A DNA stretch of 39,458 bases from Oscillospiraceae bacterium (GCA_009777055.1 WRMQ01000014.1:1-39458), one strand, 5' to 3'. Positions 1 to 8,340 are shown, numbered from the stretch's first letter. Numbers and translations are program-made. Notes: a model not told the origin generated them from the letters alone.

Positions 1-149
1 TTTCCACCACCAATCCCGACATCCTTCTGGCCGCGCCGACGATGGACACCATCAACGCTATGCGGCGCTATATCAACGGCACCGATCCGATCTACTTCGG
101 CGCCGTGGCCATAAATCGCTTTGAGGCTGTGAAGCAGAGCCAGCAGTGA
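1..149 (+). CDS. C-terminal end of an unrecognised protein (5' end outside window)
   Basis: The frame is open from base 3 to a TGA at 147-149 and gives 48 residues, beginning in the middle of a protein. The tail contains the stretches DILLAAPTMDTINAMRRYI and YFGAVAINRFEAVKQ, which read as a normal folded protein with no low complexity. I do not recognise the family. It lies 62 bases upstream of a histidine phosphatase in the same direction, so it may belong to the same transcription unit. No function is assigned. Confidence 0.6.
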   Translation, partial: STTNPDILLAAPTMDTINAMRRYINGTDPIYFGAVAINRFEAVKQSQQ

Positions 150-211
150 TATAGCGGCGGCGGTCATTGCCGGCCAATTATATTCGAAGGTCTGAAGGGA
201 ACGCTATTGCC

Positions 212-901
212 ATGAAATCTTTCTATATCGCTTTGATTCGCCACGGCCTGTGCGAGGGAGAAACCGAGGGCCGCTATATCGGCCATACGGACGCGCCTCT
301 GACCGGGGAGGGACGGCGGCAGCTTGACGCGCTGCGCGGGGACTGCCGCTATCCGGAGGCGGACGCGCTGTTCACCTCGCCCCTGGCCCGCTGCCGGGAA
401 AGCGCCGCGCTGCTGTATCCGGACAACGCGCCCATTGAGATGCGGGGCCTCATTGAGTACTACTTCGGCGAGTACGAGAACAAAAGCCCGGCAGAGCTGG
501 AGCGGCACCCCCTTTTCGCCCGGTGGATCGGGGGTGAGGCTGGCGTTACGCCGCCCTTCGGCGAGGCGCTTTCGGATTTTCAGGCGCGCATCTGCGATAC
601 TTTTGTGAAAGTCGTTGACGGGCTGATCAAGACAGGCACACGGCGCTCGGCGATCGTCACCCATGGCGGCGTGATCATGGCGCTGCTGGCGGCGTTCGGG
701 CTTCCGGAGGCGCCCATGCACGAGTGGCTTACCCCCTCTGGCTGCGGCTACACCCTGCGGGTCGAGCCCTCTTTGTGGATGCGCGCGCGCAAGTGCGAGG
801 TGATGTCCCTGGTCCCCGGGGAGCCGGAGGAGCGGGAAGATGATCCAATAAGTAAAGAGCGCTCCCTCTGGCTGGAGCTGGAGGAGACGGAGCGGGTATG
901 A
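212..901 (+). CDS. Histidine phosphatase superfamily protein (phosphoglycerate mutase/CobC-like)
   Basis: A 229-residue protein of the branch-1 histidine phosphatase family. The phosphate-accepting histidine sits in the RHG motif at residues 10-12, followed by the usual G-x-x-D-x-P-L-T-x-x-G segment. Further on are SPLARCRESA, an acidic FGEYENKSP segment and the second catalytic histidine in THGGV. The family removes phosphate from small metabolites; alpha-ribazole phosphatase (CobC) is one possibility, but no cobalamin gene is in view, so the substrate is open. A TTG further upstream (167) would add 15 residues; the ATG at 212 is chosen because it starts right before the conserved beta strand and has a GAAGGGA ribosome site. 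The stop overlaps the dusB start by 4 bases, so the two are translationally coupled. Confidence 0.85.
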   Translation: MKSFYIALIRHGLCEGETEGRYIGHTDAPLTGEGRRQLDALRGDCRYPEADALFTSPLARCRESAALLYPDNAPIEMRGLIEYYFGEYENKSPAELERHPLFARWIGGEAGVTPPFGEALSDFQARICDTFVKVVDGLIKTGTRRSAIVTHGGVIMALLAAFGLPEAPMHEWLTPSGCGYTLRVEPSLWMRARKCEVMSLVPGEPEEREDDPISKERSLWLELEETERV

Positions 902-1887
902 TTTTTAAGGGCATGCAAAATCGCGCGGCCCTCGCGCCCATGGCGGGCGTCGCCGACCGCGCTATGCGGGAGCTCTGCATGACACAGGGGGCCTCGTTTT
1001 GCTGCGGGGAGATGGTCAGCGCCAAGGGGGTCAGCATGGGCGACCGCAAGAGCGCGCGGTTAATGGCTCTCGCCCCGGATGAGCGGCCCGCAGGGATTCA
1101 GTTGTTCGGGCGGGAGCCGGCCTGCTTTCGCGTGGCGGCGCGGGCCGCGCTGCAGCATAATCCGGATTTCATCGACATCAACATGGGCTGCCCCGCGCCG
1201 AAGATCGCGGGGCAGGGCGGGGGCGCGGCTCTCATGCGGGAGCCGGGTCTTGCCGAACAGATTGTCCTGGCCACGGCAGACGCCCTCCGGCAGGCGGGGA
1301 GCGATATCCCCGTGAGCGTGAAGCTGCGCGCGGGCTGGGACGAGGGAAGCCGCAACGCTGTGGAGCTGGCGAAGCGCTGCGAAGCCGCCGGCGCCGCCTG
1401 GATCACCGTGCACGGGCGTACCCGCCAGCAGATGTATGCTCCGCCGGTGGATGTTGAAAGCATCCGCGCGGTGAAGGAGGCGGTGTCGCTGCCCGTGATC
1501 GGCAATGGAGACGTGACGGACGGGCCGAGCGCCGCGGCTATGCTGGAGGCCGCCGGATGCGACATGGTGATGGTGGGACGGGGCGCGATGGGCCGTCCCT
1601 GGGTCTTCCGCCAGATTGAGGCGTATTTGAGGGACGGGACGCTTCTTCCTGAACCGGGCGCGGCGCGGCGCATGCGCGTGATGCTGGAGCATGTGCGGCT
1701 GCTGTGCGAATACAAAGGCGATACCATCGGCATGCGGGAGGCCCGCAAGCACGCGGCCTGGTACATCAAGGGCTTGCGCGGCGCGGCAAGGCTGCGGGCC
1801 GAAGTCGTCTCGCTGCGCACAATGGAAGAACTGCGGGAGATCGCGGAGCGCGTGATTGCGATAGAAGATGAAGTGGGAGCGATATGA
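898..1887 (+). CDS. dusB: tRNA-dihydrouridine synthase (DusB type)
   Basis: A 329-residue FMN enzyme that reduces uridine to dihydrouridine in the D loop of tRNA. The N-terminal APMAGVADRAMR segment begins the TIM barrel. The substrate loop IDINMGCPAPKI carries the catalytic cysteine at residue 98, followed by a G-rich flavin-binding segment, KLRAGWDE, TVHGRTRQQMY and the phosphate-binding IGNGDV and MVGRGAMGRPW motifs. Length and motif order match the bacterial DusB family. It overlaps both neighbours by ATGA, placing it in one operon with the phosphatase and cca, and its role in tRNA maturation fits with cca. Confidence 0.93.
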   Translation: MIFKGMQNRAALAPMAGVADRAMRELCMTQGASFCCGEMVSAKGVSMGDRKSARLMALAPDERPAGIQLFGREPACFRVAARAALQHNPDFIDINMGCPAPKIAGQGGGAALMREPGLAEQIVLATADALRQAGSDIPVSVKLRAGWDEGSRNAVELAKRCEAAGAAWITVHGRTRQQMYAPPVDVESIRAVKEAVSLPVIGNGDVTDGPSAAAMLEAAGCDMVMVGRGAMGRPWVFRQIEAYLRDGTLLPEPGAARRMRVMLEHVRLLCEYKGDTIGMREARKHAAWYIKGLRGAARLRAEVVSLRTMEELREIAERVIAIEDEVGAI

Positions 1888-3257
1888 TCAATCTGCCCGG
1901 CGCGCCCAAAAGAATAATTGATACGCTGGAAGCCGTGGGGCATCGGGCCTACGCGGTGGGCGGCTGCGTGCGCGACGCCCTGCGCGGGGCGGTGCCGGGG
2001 GACTGGGACGTGGCGTCCTCCGCGAAGCCGGAGGAGGTCAGGCAGGCCCTGCGGGGCCTAAGGCTCATCGAAACCGGCCTGCGGCACGGCACACTGACCG
2101 CCATTGTGGACGGCGAAGCTATCGAGATCACCAGCTTTCGCCTGGACGGGGCGTATACGGACCACCGAAGGCCCGATACGGTTAGCTTCACGGATGATCT
2201 GTGCGCCGATCTCAGCCGCCGGGATTTTACCGTCAACGCCATGGCCTATCATCCGGAGCATGGGCTCATTGATCCATTCAATGGGGAGGCCGATCTGCGC
2301 GCGGGAATCCTCCGCTGTGTGGGGGAGCCGGAAAAGCGCTTCGGCGAGGATGCCCTGCGCATCCTGCGGGCGCTGCGCTTTGCCAGTGTGATGGGCTTCA
2401 CGATGGAGGCGAAGACAGCGGACGCGATTCTGGAACAGCGCGGCCTCCTGCGGCATGTAGCCGCCGAGCGGATACAGAAGGAGTTCACAAAGCTCCTGTG
2501 CGGCCAGGAGCTCCGGCGGGTTTTGATGGAGTACCGCAAGGTTGTCTTTACGCTTTTTCCGCCATTGGAGCCCATGGACGGCTTCGGGCAGCACAACCCC
2601 TGGCACTGCTACGATGTCTGGGAGCACTGCTGCGCGGCGGCGGAGGCCATTCGCCCCGCGCCCGCGCTGCGCTATGCGGCGCTGCTCCATGATGCGGGCA
2701 AGCCCCGGGTCTTCACCCGGGGCCCCGACGGAAAGGGACATTTCTATGGCCATGCGGTCGTCAGCGAGGGCATCGCGGAGGAGCTTCTCAAGGGCCTGCG
2801 CTGCCCCAAACGGCTGATTGCCCATGTGCTGCAGCTGATCCGCCGCCACGAGCTGCGGCTGCTGGAGCAGGCCTCGGAGCCAAAGGGAATTCCACCCGCC
2901 GCACTGCGCAAGCTGCTGGGGGAGATGGGGGAGGAGTCTCTTCTCGACCTGCTGGAGCTTATGCGGGCGGACACCGCGGCCCAGGCGCCGGACAAGCGTT
3001 ATCGGCTGGACGCCTATGAGCCCCTTTGCGCCCAGGTGCGCGAAATGTCGGGCTCCAAAGCCTGCACGCGGCTTTCGCAGCTTGCGGTCAACGGAAATGA
3101 TCTGATGGCTGTTGGGCTGCGGGGCCCAGGGCTGGGGAAAGCGCTGGACCGCCTGCTGGAGGAGGTTCTGGAGGGCCGGCTTGAAAACGAACGGGAGGCG
3201 CTGATCCAATACGCGCTGCGCTATGGCGATTATCCTGGTAGGGGTTCAAAATTTTGA
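1884..3257 (+). CDS. cca: CCA-adding tRNA nucleotidyltransferase with HD domain
   Basis: A 457-residue class II nucleotidyltransferase that adds or repairs the CCA end of tRNA. The head domain has GGCVRDALRG and the two metal-binding aspartates in GDWDVA (D40, D42), then RRDFTVNAMAY and RFGEDALRILRALRFA. The C-terminal half carries an HD phosphohydrolase segment (LLHDAGKP, then HAVVSEG), as in many bacterial enzymes. Start by 4-base overlap with dusB. The last residues (PGRGSKF) and the TGA stop at 3255-3257 are encoded inside the left end of a repeat element, so the C-terminus appears to have been set by an insertion. Poly(A) polymerase activity cannot be excluded from sequence, but the tRNA context favours CCA addition. 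Confidence 0.92.
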   Translation: MINLPGAPKRIIDTLEAVGHRAYAVGGCVRDALRGAVPGDWDVASSAKPEEVRQALRGLRLIETGLRHGTLTAIVDGEAIEITSFRLDGAYTDHRRPDTVSFTDDLCADLSRRDFTVNAMAYHPEHGLIDPFNGEADLRAGILRCVGEPEKRFGEDALRILRALRFASVMGFTMEAKTADAILEQRGLLRHVAAERIQKEFTKLLCGQELRRVLMEYRKVVFTLFPPLEPMDGFGQHNPWHCYDVWEHCCAAAEAIRPAPALRYAALLHDAGKPRVFTRGPDGKGHFYGHAVVSEGIAEELLKGLRCPKRLIAHVLQLIRRHELRLLEQASEPKGIPPAALRKLLGEMGEESLLDLLELMRADTAAQAPDKRYRLDAYEPLCAQVREMSGSKACTRLSQLAVNGNDLMAVGLRGPGLGKALDRLLEEVLEGRLENEREALIQYALRYGDYPGRGSKF

Positions 3258-3463
3258 ACCCTTATTAGACGGTCGCCCGCTGGCAAAAAAAAACACCCAT
3301 TTCTCAGGAAATCCAATAAAACATCAAATAGAGTTCAAAAATAGAGTTCAAATTATTTCAATAGATTTCTTGCGAAATTGGCAGTGGTTGCCAGCGGGCA
3401 AAAATCAGATAGAGTTCAAATGATTATAAATATCATATAGGGTTCAAAATTTTGAACCCCTAC
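3238..3463. repeat. MITE-like element with 24-bp terminal inverted repeats
   Basis: Both ends carry the same 24-base sequence in inverse orientation (3238-3261 and 3440-3463). Its core is the perfect 20-base palindrome GGGTTCAAAATTTTGAACCC. A second inverted pair lies inside: GCCCGCTGGCAA at 3275-3286 and its complement at 3388-3399. The interior also repeats AGAGTTCAAA three times. No coding capacity is visible. The outermost bases GTA and TAC would fit a TA target duplication, but the symmetry makes this ambiguous. The stop codon of cca lies inside the left palindrome. The block GGTCGCCC-CTGGCAAAAAA from 3271 recurs at 11282. Confidence 0.75.
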
Positions 3464-3475
3464 GACATTACGTGA

Positions 3476-3503
3476 ATTGAGAATTGAGCATTGAGCATTG
3501 AGA
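3476..3503. repeat. Four tandem heptads ATTGAG(A/C) at the helicase start
   Basis: ATTGAGA, ATTGAGC, ATTGAGC and ATTGAGA follow each other without a gap. The only possible start codon of the helicase (TTG at 3491) lies within the third heptad. Short AT-rich heptad arrays of this kind also occur at 11209 and 36843 in this window with a different unit. Confidence 0.8.
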
Positions 3504-5776
3504 ATCAAAACTACAGCCGCCTTGCGCCCTATATTCAGGAATACATCTACCATGAGGGCTGGAACGCGCTGCGCCCTGTGCAGAACGCGGCCTGCGAAGC
3601 GTTGTTTTCCTCTGACGATCACCTGCTGCTGAGCTCCGGTACGGCTTCGGGAAAGACCGAGGCCGCCTTCCTGCCCATTCTAACATTGCTGGGGGAGCAG
3701 CCCCCGCGCTGCGTGGGGATATTATATATCAGCCCGCTGAAGGCACTGATCAATGATCAGTTCGCGCGCCTGAAAGGGCTTTTGGAGCAGGGCCGCGTGC
3801 CTATCTGCCGGTGGCACGGCGATGTTTCCTCCACGGCAAAAGAACGCCTGCTGCAAAATCCGCGGGGGCTGCTGCAGATCACGCCGGAATCCCTGGAAAG
3901 CCTCCTTACCCGGCGGCCGGGCGACTGTCCGCGGCTGTTTGCCGAGCTGCGCTTCGTTATTGTGGACGAGGTGCACGCGTTCATGGCAGGCGAGCGCGGG
4001 CTGCAGCTCATGTGCCTTTTGCAGCGCCTGGAACGCCTGTGCGGCTGCGCGCCGCGCCGCGTGGGGCTTTCGGCCACCATCAGCAATCCGGAGGCAGCCG
4101 CGCGCTGGCTTTCCGCCGGAACCCAGAGGGCGTGCAGGCATCCCGTGGTGCCGGAAAGCAAGCGGAAGCTGAAGCTGCTTATGGAGTGCTTTCCCCGGGA
4201 AGAGCCGCTCCCCGGCGAGGAGCGGCAGGAGCCCTCCCCGCTGGCGCGGAGCCTGTATCAGCGCACATTGGGCAAAAAGACGATTGTCTTCACAAAATCA
4301 AGGCTGGAGGCCGAGCAGGCCATCGCGGCGCTCAAGGAGATTGCCCGGGCAAACAAAACGCCGGATGTCTACCGGGTGCACCATGGCAGCGTTTCCGCCG
4401 CGCTGCGGGAGCAGGCCGAGCGGGAGATGAGGCGTTCGGAGATACCCCTTGTCACGGGGGCCACGGTGACGCTGGAGCTGGGGCTGGATGTCGGCGACCT
4501 GGAGCAGGTGGTGCAGCTGGGCGCGCCGGTGACGGTGTCCAGCTTCGCGCAGCGCATTGGCCGCTGTGGACGGCAGGGCCAGACGGCGGAGCTCTACTTC
4601 GCCATTGAGGAGGACGCGCCGGCTCCGGCGGGCGGGGATCCCCTGGAGGGCATGCACTGGGAGCTTGTCCGCGCCATCGCGGTGCTGGAGCTATATCTGA
4701 AAGAACGCTGGATTGAGCCCGCGGAGGGCCGGGCGCGGTCTTACGGGCTGCTGTACCATCAGACCATGTGCGCGCTCCTGGCCAATGGCGGAGAGACCAG
4801 CGCCGCCGCCCTTGCGCGTCAGATTCTGACCCTGGAGGCCTTTCAAAACATCACACAGGAGGAATACAGGCTGCTGCTGCGGCATCTGCTGGCGCTGGGC
4901 CAGCTGCAGCGGGGGGAGCGGGGCGGCCTGCTCGTGGGAATTGAGGCGGAGCACATCGTGAACCATCACGACTTTCTGTCGGTGTTCACGGCGCCGGAGG
5001 AATACGAGGTGCGCGGGCCGGGCGGGGTGCTCGGCTCCGTCAGCGAAAAATATAAGCCGGGGGAGCGCTTCGCCCTGGCGGGCAGAACCTGGCAGACGCT
5101 GTCCTGCGATGAGGCAAAGCGCGTAATCACCGTTCATCCGGCCAGGGGCGCGGCGGAAACCCGCTGGGAGTCCTTTGCCCGCGGCCGCATGCATGCCCGC
5201 CTGCTGGAGCGGATGCGGGAGATCCTGCGCTCCGATACGGATTACGCCTATCTCAGTGCCGGCGCGCGGCTTCGCCTGAGCGAAACGAGGGAAATCGCGC
5301 GGCAATGGGGGATTACGGAGCGCTGGACGATTTCTTTTGCGGATGGCGGTTATGCTGTTTTCCCCTGGGTAGACACGGCGCAGCTGCAAACGCTGCGCCT
5401 GGCGCTGCGGCGGCAGGGGATTGCCGGCCAACTTTGCCCCAGTGAGTTTAACCCCATCTATCTGACGACAGACCGCGATCCCACGCGGGCGCTTGCGTGC
5501 TTGCGCGCTGAGGGCATTGATATTGATCAACTCCCGGTACCCGACCGCTTGCGCGCGAAGAGCAAGTTCGACCCCTTTTTGCCGCCGGAGCTGCTGCTCA
5601 AGCAAACCCGCTGCGAAGAGCTGGACGCACAGGGGCTGCACGCCGCGATACGCGCGGCCGGGGTATCCGTTACCAGCGGCCCGCCGCCCAGTCCTCCAGC
5701 ACATCCCTCACGTGGCAAAGAGAAACCTGGTTGCGCCGAAACAGAGCCTCAAGCGCACGGGCATCCTTTTCGGTAG
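3491..5776 (+). CDS. Lhr-like DEAD/DEAH-box helicase
   Basis: A 761-residue superfamily 2 helicase. Visible motifs in order: LRPVQ (Q-like), SGTASGKTEAAFLP (Walker A), YISPLKALINDQ (Ia), ITPESLESLL (Ib), VDEVHAF (DEVH, motif II), LSATISNPE (III), KTIVFTKSRLEAE (IV), GATVTLELGLDVGD (V) and QRIGRCGRQG (VI). The long C-terminal part is like the accessory region of Lhr-type helicases, which act in DNA repair or RNA metabolism. The start is unusual: an in-frame TGA at 3485 leaves only the TTG at 3491, inside a heptad repeat and with no clear ribosome site. The last roughly 35 residues are rich in Pro, Gly and Ser and are antisense to the end of a DUF6514-like gene, so the tail may be a read-on extension. 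Confidence 0.85.
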   Translation: MSIENQNYSRLAPYIQEYIYHEGWNALRPVQNAACEALFSSDDHLLLSSGTASGKTEAAFLPILTLLGEQPPRCVGILYISPLKALINDQFARLKGLLEQGRVPICRWHGDVSSTAKERLLQNPRGLLQITPESLESLLTRRPGDCPRLFAELRFVIVDEVHAFMAGERGLQLMCLLQRLERLCGCAPRRVGLSATISNPEAAARWLSAGTQRACRHPVVPESKRKLKLLMECFPREEPLPGEERQEPSPLARSLYQRTLGKKTIVFTKSRLEAEQAIAALKEIARANKTPDVYRVHHGSVSAALREQAEREMRRSEIPLVTGATVTLELGLDVGDLEQVVQLGAPVTVSSFAQRIGRCGRQGQTAELYFAIEEDAPAPAGGDPLEGMHWELVRAIAVLELYLKERWIEPAEGRARSYGLLYHQTMCALLANGGETSAAALARQILTLEAFQNITQEEYRLLLRHLLALGQLQRGERGGLLVGIEAEHIVNHHDFLSVFTAPEEYEVRGPGGVLGSVSEKYKPGERFALAGRTWQTLSCDEAKRVITVHPARGAAETRWESFARGRMHARLLERMREILRSDTDYAYLSAGARLRLSETREIARQWGITERWTISFADGGYAVFPWVDTAQLQTLRLALRRQGIAGQLCPSEFNPIYLTTDRDPTRALACLRAEGIDIDQLPVPDRLRAKSKFDPFLPPELLLKQTRCEELDAQGLHAAIRAAGVSVTSGPPPSPPAHPSRGKEKPGCAETEPQAHGHPFR

Positions 5777-5933
5777 AGCAGATATCGTTGACACAGTACA
5801 GCAGCCGGGGCTCTGGACCGCCGATATCAAACACATTAAAGCGATAGCATTTCCGTGTTTTGCCGAATTTGTTTCGTACGAGCTGCGCCGTGCATATGTA
5901 ATGTAATTTCTGCCGGTTGGCTGTCTTTGCCAT
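5670..5933 (-). CDS. Small DUF6514-like protein
   Basis: An 87-residue protein with a strand-rich first half (LHYICTAQLVR, YRFNVFDIGG), then a segment resembling the DUF6514 pattern (ICSTEKDARALEALFRRNQVS) and the ending HVRDVLEDWA. This family of small proteins of unknown function is common in Clostridia; the match is from memory of its pattern. The ATG at 5933 is preferred over 5939 and 5966 because GAGGG (5940-5944) lies 6 bases upstream. A promoter is seen at 5972-6000. The last 107 bases overlap the 3' end of the helicase on the other strand, so the two genes converge and overlap. Function unknown. Confidence 0.7.
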   Translation of the reverse strand: MAKTANRQKLHYICTAQLVRNKFGKTRKCYRFNVFDIGGPEPRLLYCVNDICSTEKDARALEALFRRNQVSLCHVRDVLEDWAAGRW

Positions 5934-5971
5934 GGGCATCCCTCGTTTGCTGGAAGTTTTTGACATCTCCT

Positions 5972-6000
5972 ATTATGTGACTAATAAACACAAAAAGCAA
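5972..6000 (-). promoter_or_regulatory. Sigma-A type promoter for the DUF6514-like gene
   Basis: Read on the - strand: -35 TTGCTT (6000-5995), 17-base spacer, -10 CATAAT (5977-5972). Transcription would begin about 30 bases before the ATG at 5933. Confidence 0.5.
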
Positions 6001-6066
6001 TACAATTATGGTTGGTATTACAGAAAATTTTCGACAGCAAAGTCGATATATATGAATAAAACTGAC

Positions 6067-6513
6067 TTATTTCCGCCGGCTTCGCCTGTTTGCCGCCGCA
6101 ACGCCCCCCAGCGCGCCCCCCAACAGCGCCGCCAGCAAAAGGATCACCGCGCCCGGGCCCAGCGGTCTGCGCGCCGCTAGCCAGGACAGCAGCAGCAGCA
6201 CGACATACAGCGTTGCCGCCGCAAGCGCGCCCAGGGCAAGCCCCTGCCGCCGTATGGGCCGCACCATGGCATAGCCAGATACCGCCGCGGCCAGGGCCGC
6301 CAGGGGAATCCCCACCAGAGGCAGCTGCTCCATGGCGATGTCAAGGCGCTGGCAGAGCAGTGCCGCGGGCAGCAGAAGAAGGAAGAAAAACACCGTCCCC
6401 ATGCCCGCGCTGACCAGAATTCTGCGCGCCAGGGACATCCATCCGGCGGCCTCCGGCTGCTCTTTGTCCCGCCTTCGCGAGGATCTTTTGCCCTTATTCT
6501 TTGCCAGTGTCAT
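6067..6513 (-). CDS. TIGR04086-type membrane protein
   Basis: A 148-residue protein with a basic, hydrophilic N-terminus (about residues 1-24) followed by four predicted membrane segments: near residues 32-53, 65-85, 92-112 and 120-140. The tail NRRSRRK is again basic. This shape and the position next to yajC match the TIGR04086 (YrzE-like) family often found beside yajC in Clostridia. Function is not known; the neighbourhood suggests a link with the secretion machinery. A strong terminator lies between yajC and this gene, so it is probably transcribed separately or only by read-through. Confidence 0.75.
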   Translation of the reverse strand: MTLAKNKGKRSSRRRDKEQPEAAGWMSLARRILVSAGMGTVFFFLLLLPAALLCQRLDIAMEQLPLVGIPLAALAAAVSGYAMVRPIRRQGLALGALAAATLYVVLLLLSWLAARRPLGPGAVILLLAALLGGALGGVAAANRRSRRK

Positions 6514-6559
6514 TCATATCATCCTTTCGAATGGCCGGCTGCGGCGGCCGAGGGCAGAT

Positions 6560-6601
6560 AAAAAACGCGCCTCATACTCTAATCTAAAAGTATGAGGCGC
6601 G
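6560..6601 (-). terminator. Intrinsic terminator downstream of yajC
   Basis: The arms CGCGCCTCATACT (6566-6578) and AGTATGAGGCGCG (6589-6601) pair perfectly over 13 bases with a 10-base loop. On the - strand they are followed at once by six T residues (6565-6560). It lies 22 bases past the yajC stop. Confidence 0.9.
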
Positions 6602-6623
6602 CGCTGAGACTATGCCAAAATAA

Positions 6624-7046
6624 TTACTCTTCGCTGTTCTTCTTGCTCTTCTTGCGTTTGCTGCCCGCTTCGGCCATTTTGGCCTCCTTGGCCTCCTGCG
6701 CGGCTCGCTGGGCGGCCTCGCGCTCCTCGGCCAGCTTCTCCTGGGCAGTGTTGTTGACGCCAATGGCTGTACGCGTCATGCGGATTTTCGTCCGGTCCGC
6801 CCCGGTTTCGATGATGATGCTATCCTCCTTCACCGTGATCACGCGGCCCATGATCCCGCCGATGGTGGTGATCTCGTCGCCGATCTGCACGTTGCCGCGC
6901 ATCTCCTGCTCTTCTTTCTGGCGCTTCTTTTGCGGGCGGATCATGGTGAAATACATCAGCGCGATCATCGGGATGAGCATGAGCAGCATATTATAATTGC
7001 CCTTTCGCTCCGTCGCCGCCTCCGCCAGTGGAATAAACCAAGTCAT
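6624..7046 (-). CDS. yajC: Preprotein translocase subunit YajC
   Basis: A 140-residue protein with one membrane segment near residues 19-36 (NMLLMLIPMIALMYFTMI), followed by the family signature RPQKKRQKE and the GDEITTIGGIMGRV fold segment. YajC is an accessory subunit that associates with SecDF at the Sec channel. The C-terminal 40 residues are a charged, Ala/Glu/Lys-rich helix that is longer than in short YajC proteins. Gene order queA-tgt-yajC is widely conserved, and here it is preserved apart from the toxin-antitoxin insertion between queA and tgt. A terminator follows the gene. Confidence 0.93.
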   Translation of the reverse strand: MTWFIPLAEAATERKGNYNMLLMLIPMIALMYFTMIRPQKKRQKEEQEMRGNVQIGDEITTIGGIMGRVITVKEDSIIIETGADRTKIRMTRTAIGVNNTAQEKLAEEREAAQRAAQEAKEAKMAEAGSKRKKSKKNSEE

Positions 7047-7128
7047 GTGTGTTCTCCTCTTCCCATGAAAATATAATACAAAAAATAGTATAGCTTATTT
7101 TGGCAATGGATGCAAGTCTTTTTTTCGC

Positions 7129-8259
7129 TTAAACGCGCCTGTCCAGCAAATTTACATATTGTTCATGGAACGCGCCGAAGCGCCCCGCCGCGATCGCCTC
7201 ACGGATATCCGCCATCAGATGGTTGTAGAACCAGAGATTGTGCGTCACGCATAGGCACATGGCCAGCATCTCCCCGGCCTTGAACAGATGCCGCAGGTAG
7301 GCCCGGGAATGCCGCGCGCAGGTGGGGCATTGGCAGCGCGGGTCGATGGGGGAGTCGTCCTTCTCATATTTTTTGTTGTTGAGGTTGATCACGCCCTGCC
7401 AGGTGTTCAGGTGCCCGTGGCGCGCGTTGCGGCTTGGCATGACGCAGTCAAACAGGTCGATGCCCAGCCGCACCGCCTCCAGAAGATTCCCCGGCGTGCC
7501 CACGCCCATGAGATATCTTGGTTTATCTTTTGGCATCTCCCGTTCGACGATTTCGATGACGCGGTACATCTCCTCCTTCGGCTCGCCTACGGCCAGGCCG
7601 CCGATGGCGTAGCCGTCGAGCGCCAGCTCCCGGATTTGTTCCATATGCCGCAGCCGCAGGTCCGCATAGGTCGAGCCCTGGTTGATGCCAAACAGCAGCT
7701 GCGCCCGCGGCGGGCGGCCGCTTCGCTCTTGTATGCGGGCCTGCTCGTTTTTACAGCGCACAAGCCATCGATACGTGCGCGCGCACGAGGCCTCGGCATA
7801 ATCCCGCGTGGCGGGGTTTTCGATGCACTCGTCAAAGGCCATGGCGATAGTTGAGCCCAGGTTCGACTGGATGCGCATGCTCTCCTCCGGCCCCATGAAA
7901 ACGCGCGCGCCGCTGATGTGGGAGGCGAAGGTGACGCCCTCCTCGCGGATGCTGCGCAGCTTGGCCAGAGAAAAAACCTGAAAGCCGCCGCTGTCGGTGA
8001 GGATGGGGCCTTCCCAGCCGGTGAAGGCCCGCAGCCCGCCCATCTCGCGGATGAGCTCGTCCCCGGGCCGCAGGTGCAGGTGATAGGTGTTGCACAGCAT
8101 CACCTGGCAGCCAAGCTCTTTCAAATCAAAGGCCGAAAGCGCCCCCTTGATGGCGCCGCAGGTGGCGACATTCATGAAGGCCGGGGTCTCGATGACGCCG
8201 TGAGGAGTGGTGAAGGCGGCCCGGCGGGCGTTTTTTTCCTGGTGGGTGAGGTGGAACAT
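7129..8259 (-). CDS. tgt: tRNA-guanine transglycosylase (queuine tRNA-ribosyltransferase)
   Basis: A 376-residue enzyme that swaps the guanine at the wobble position of GUN-anticodon tRNAs for the queuosine precursor preQ1. Key segments are the N-terminal ETPAFMNVAT, the substrate site ILTDSGGFQVFSL with its catalytic Asp, FDECIENPA, the FGINQGS loop, GGLAVGE, the nucleophile segment LFDCVMPSRNARHGH, and the zinc site built from CQCPTC plus a downstream His. Length is normal. RBS GAAAGGAA precedes the ATG. The partner gene queA lies upstream on the same strand but is separated by about 670 bases holding a toxin-antitoxin pair. Confidence 0.95.
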   Translation of the reverse strand: MFHLTHQEKNARRAAFTTPHGVIETPAFMNVATCGAIKGALSAFDLKELGCQVMLCNTYHLHLRPGDELIREMGGLRAFTGWEGPILTDSGGFQVFSLAKLRSIREEGVTFASHISGARVFMGPEESMRIQSNLGSTIAMAFDECIENPATRDYAEASCARTYRWLVRCKNEQARIQERSGRPPRAQLLFGINQGSTYADLRLRHMEQIRELALDGYAIGGLAVGEPKEEMYRVIEIVEREMPKDKPRYLMGVGTPGNLLEAVRLGIDLFDCVMPSRNARHGHLNTWQGVINLNNKKYEKDDSPIDPRCQCPTCARHSRAYLRHLFKAGEMLAMCLCVTHNLWFYNHLMADIREAIAAGRFGAFHEQYVNLLDRRV

Positions 8260-8291
8260 GGAAATTCCTTTCGAAATTTGTTGCGAATGTG

Positions 8292-8320
8292 TTGCATATG
8301 TGCTGGCATTGTGTTATAAT
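8292..8320 (+). promoter_or_regulatory. Promoter of the DinJ/YafQ-type toxin-antitoxin operon
   Basis: -35 TTGCAT (8292-8297), 17-base spacer, -10 TATAAT (8315-8320). It is followed by a strong ribosome site AAAGGAGG at 8326-8333. It lies between tgt and the antitoxin and points away from tgt. Confidence 0.7.
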
Positions 8321-8340
8321 AGAGAAAAGGAGGTATTATG

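Noticed and set aside
3223-3423. 66-codon + strand frame within the MITE-like element
   Set aside because: It begins within cca and runs through AT-rich inverted repeats; no ribosome site or protein-like composition.
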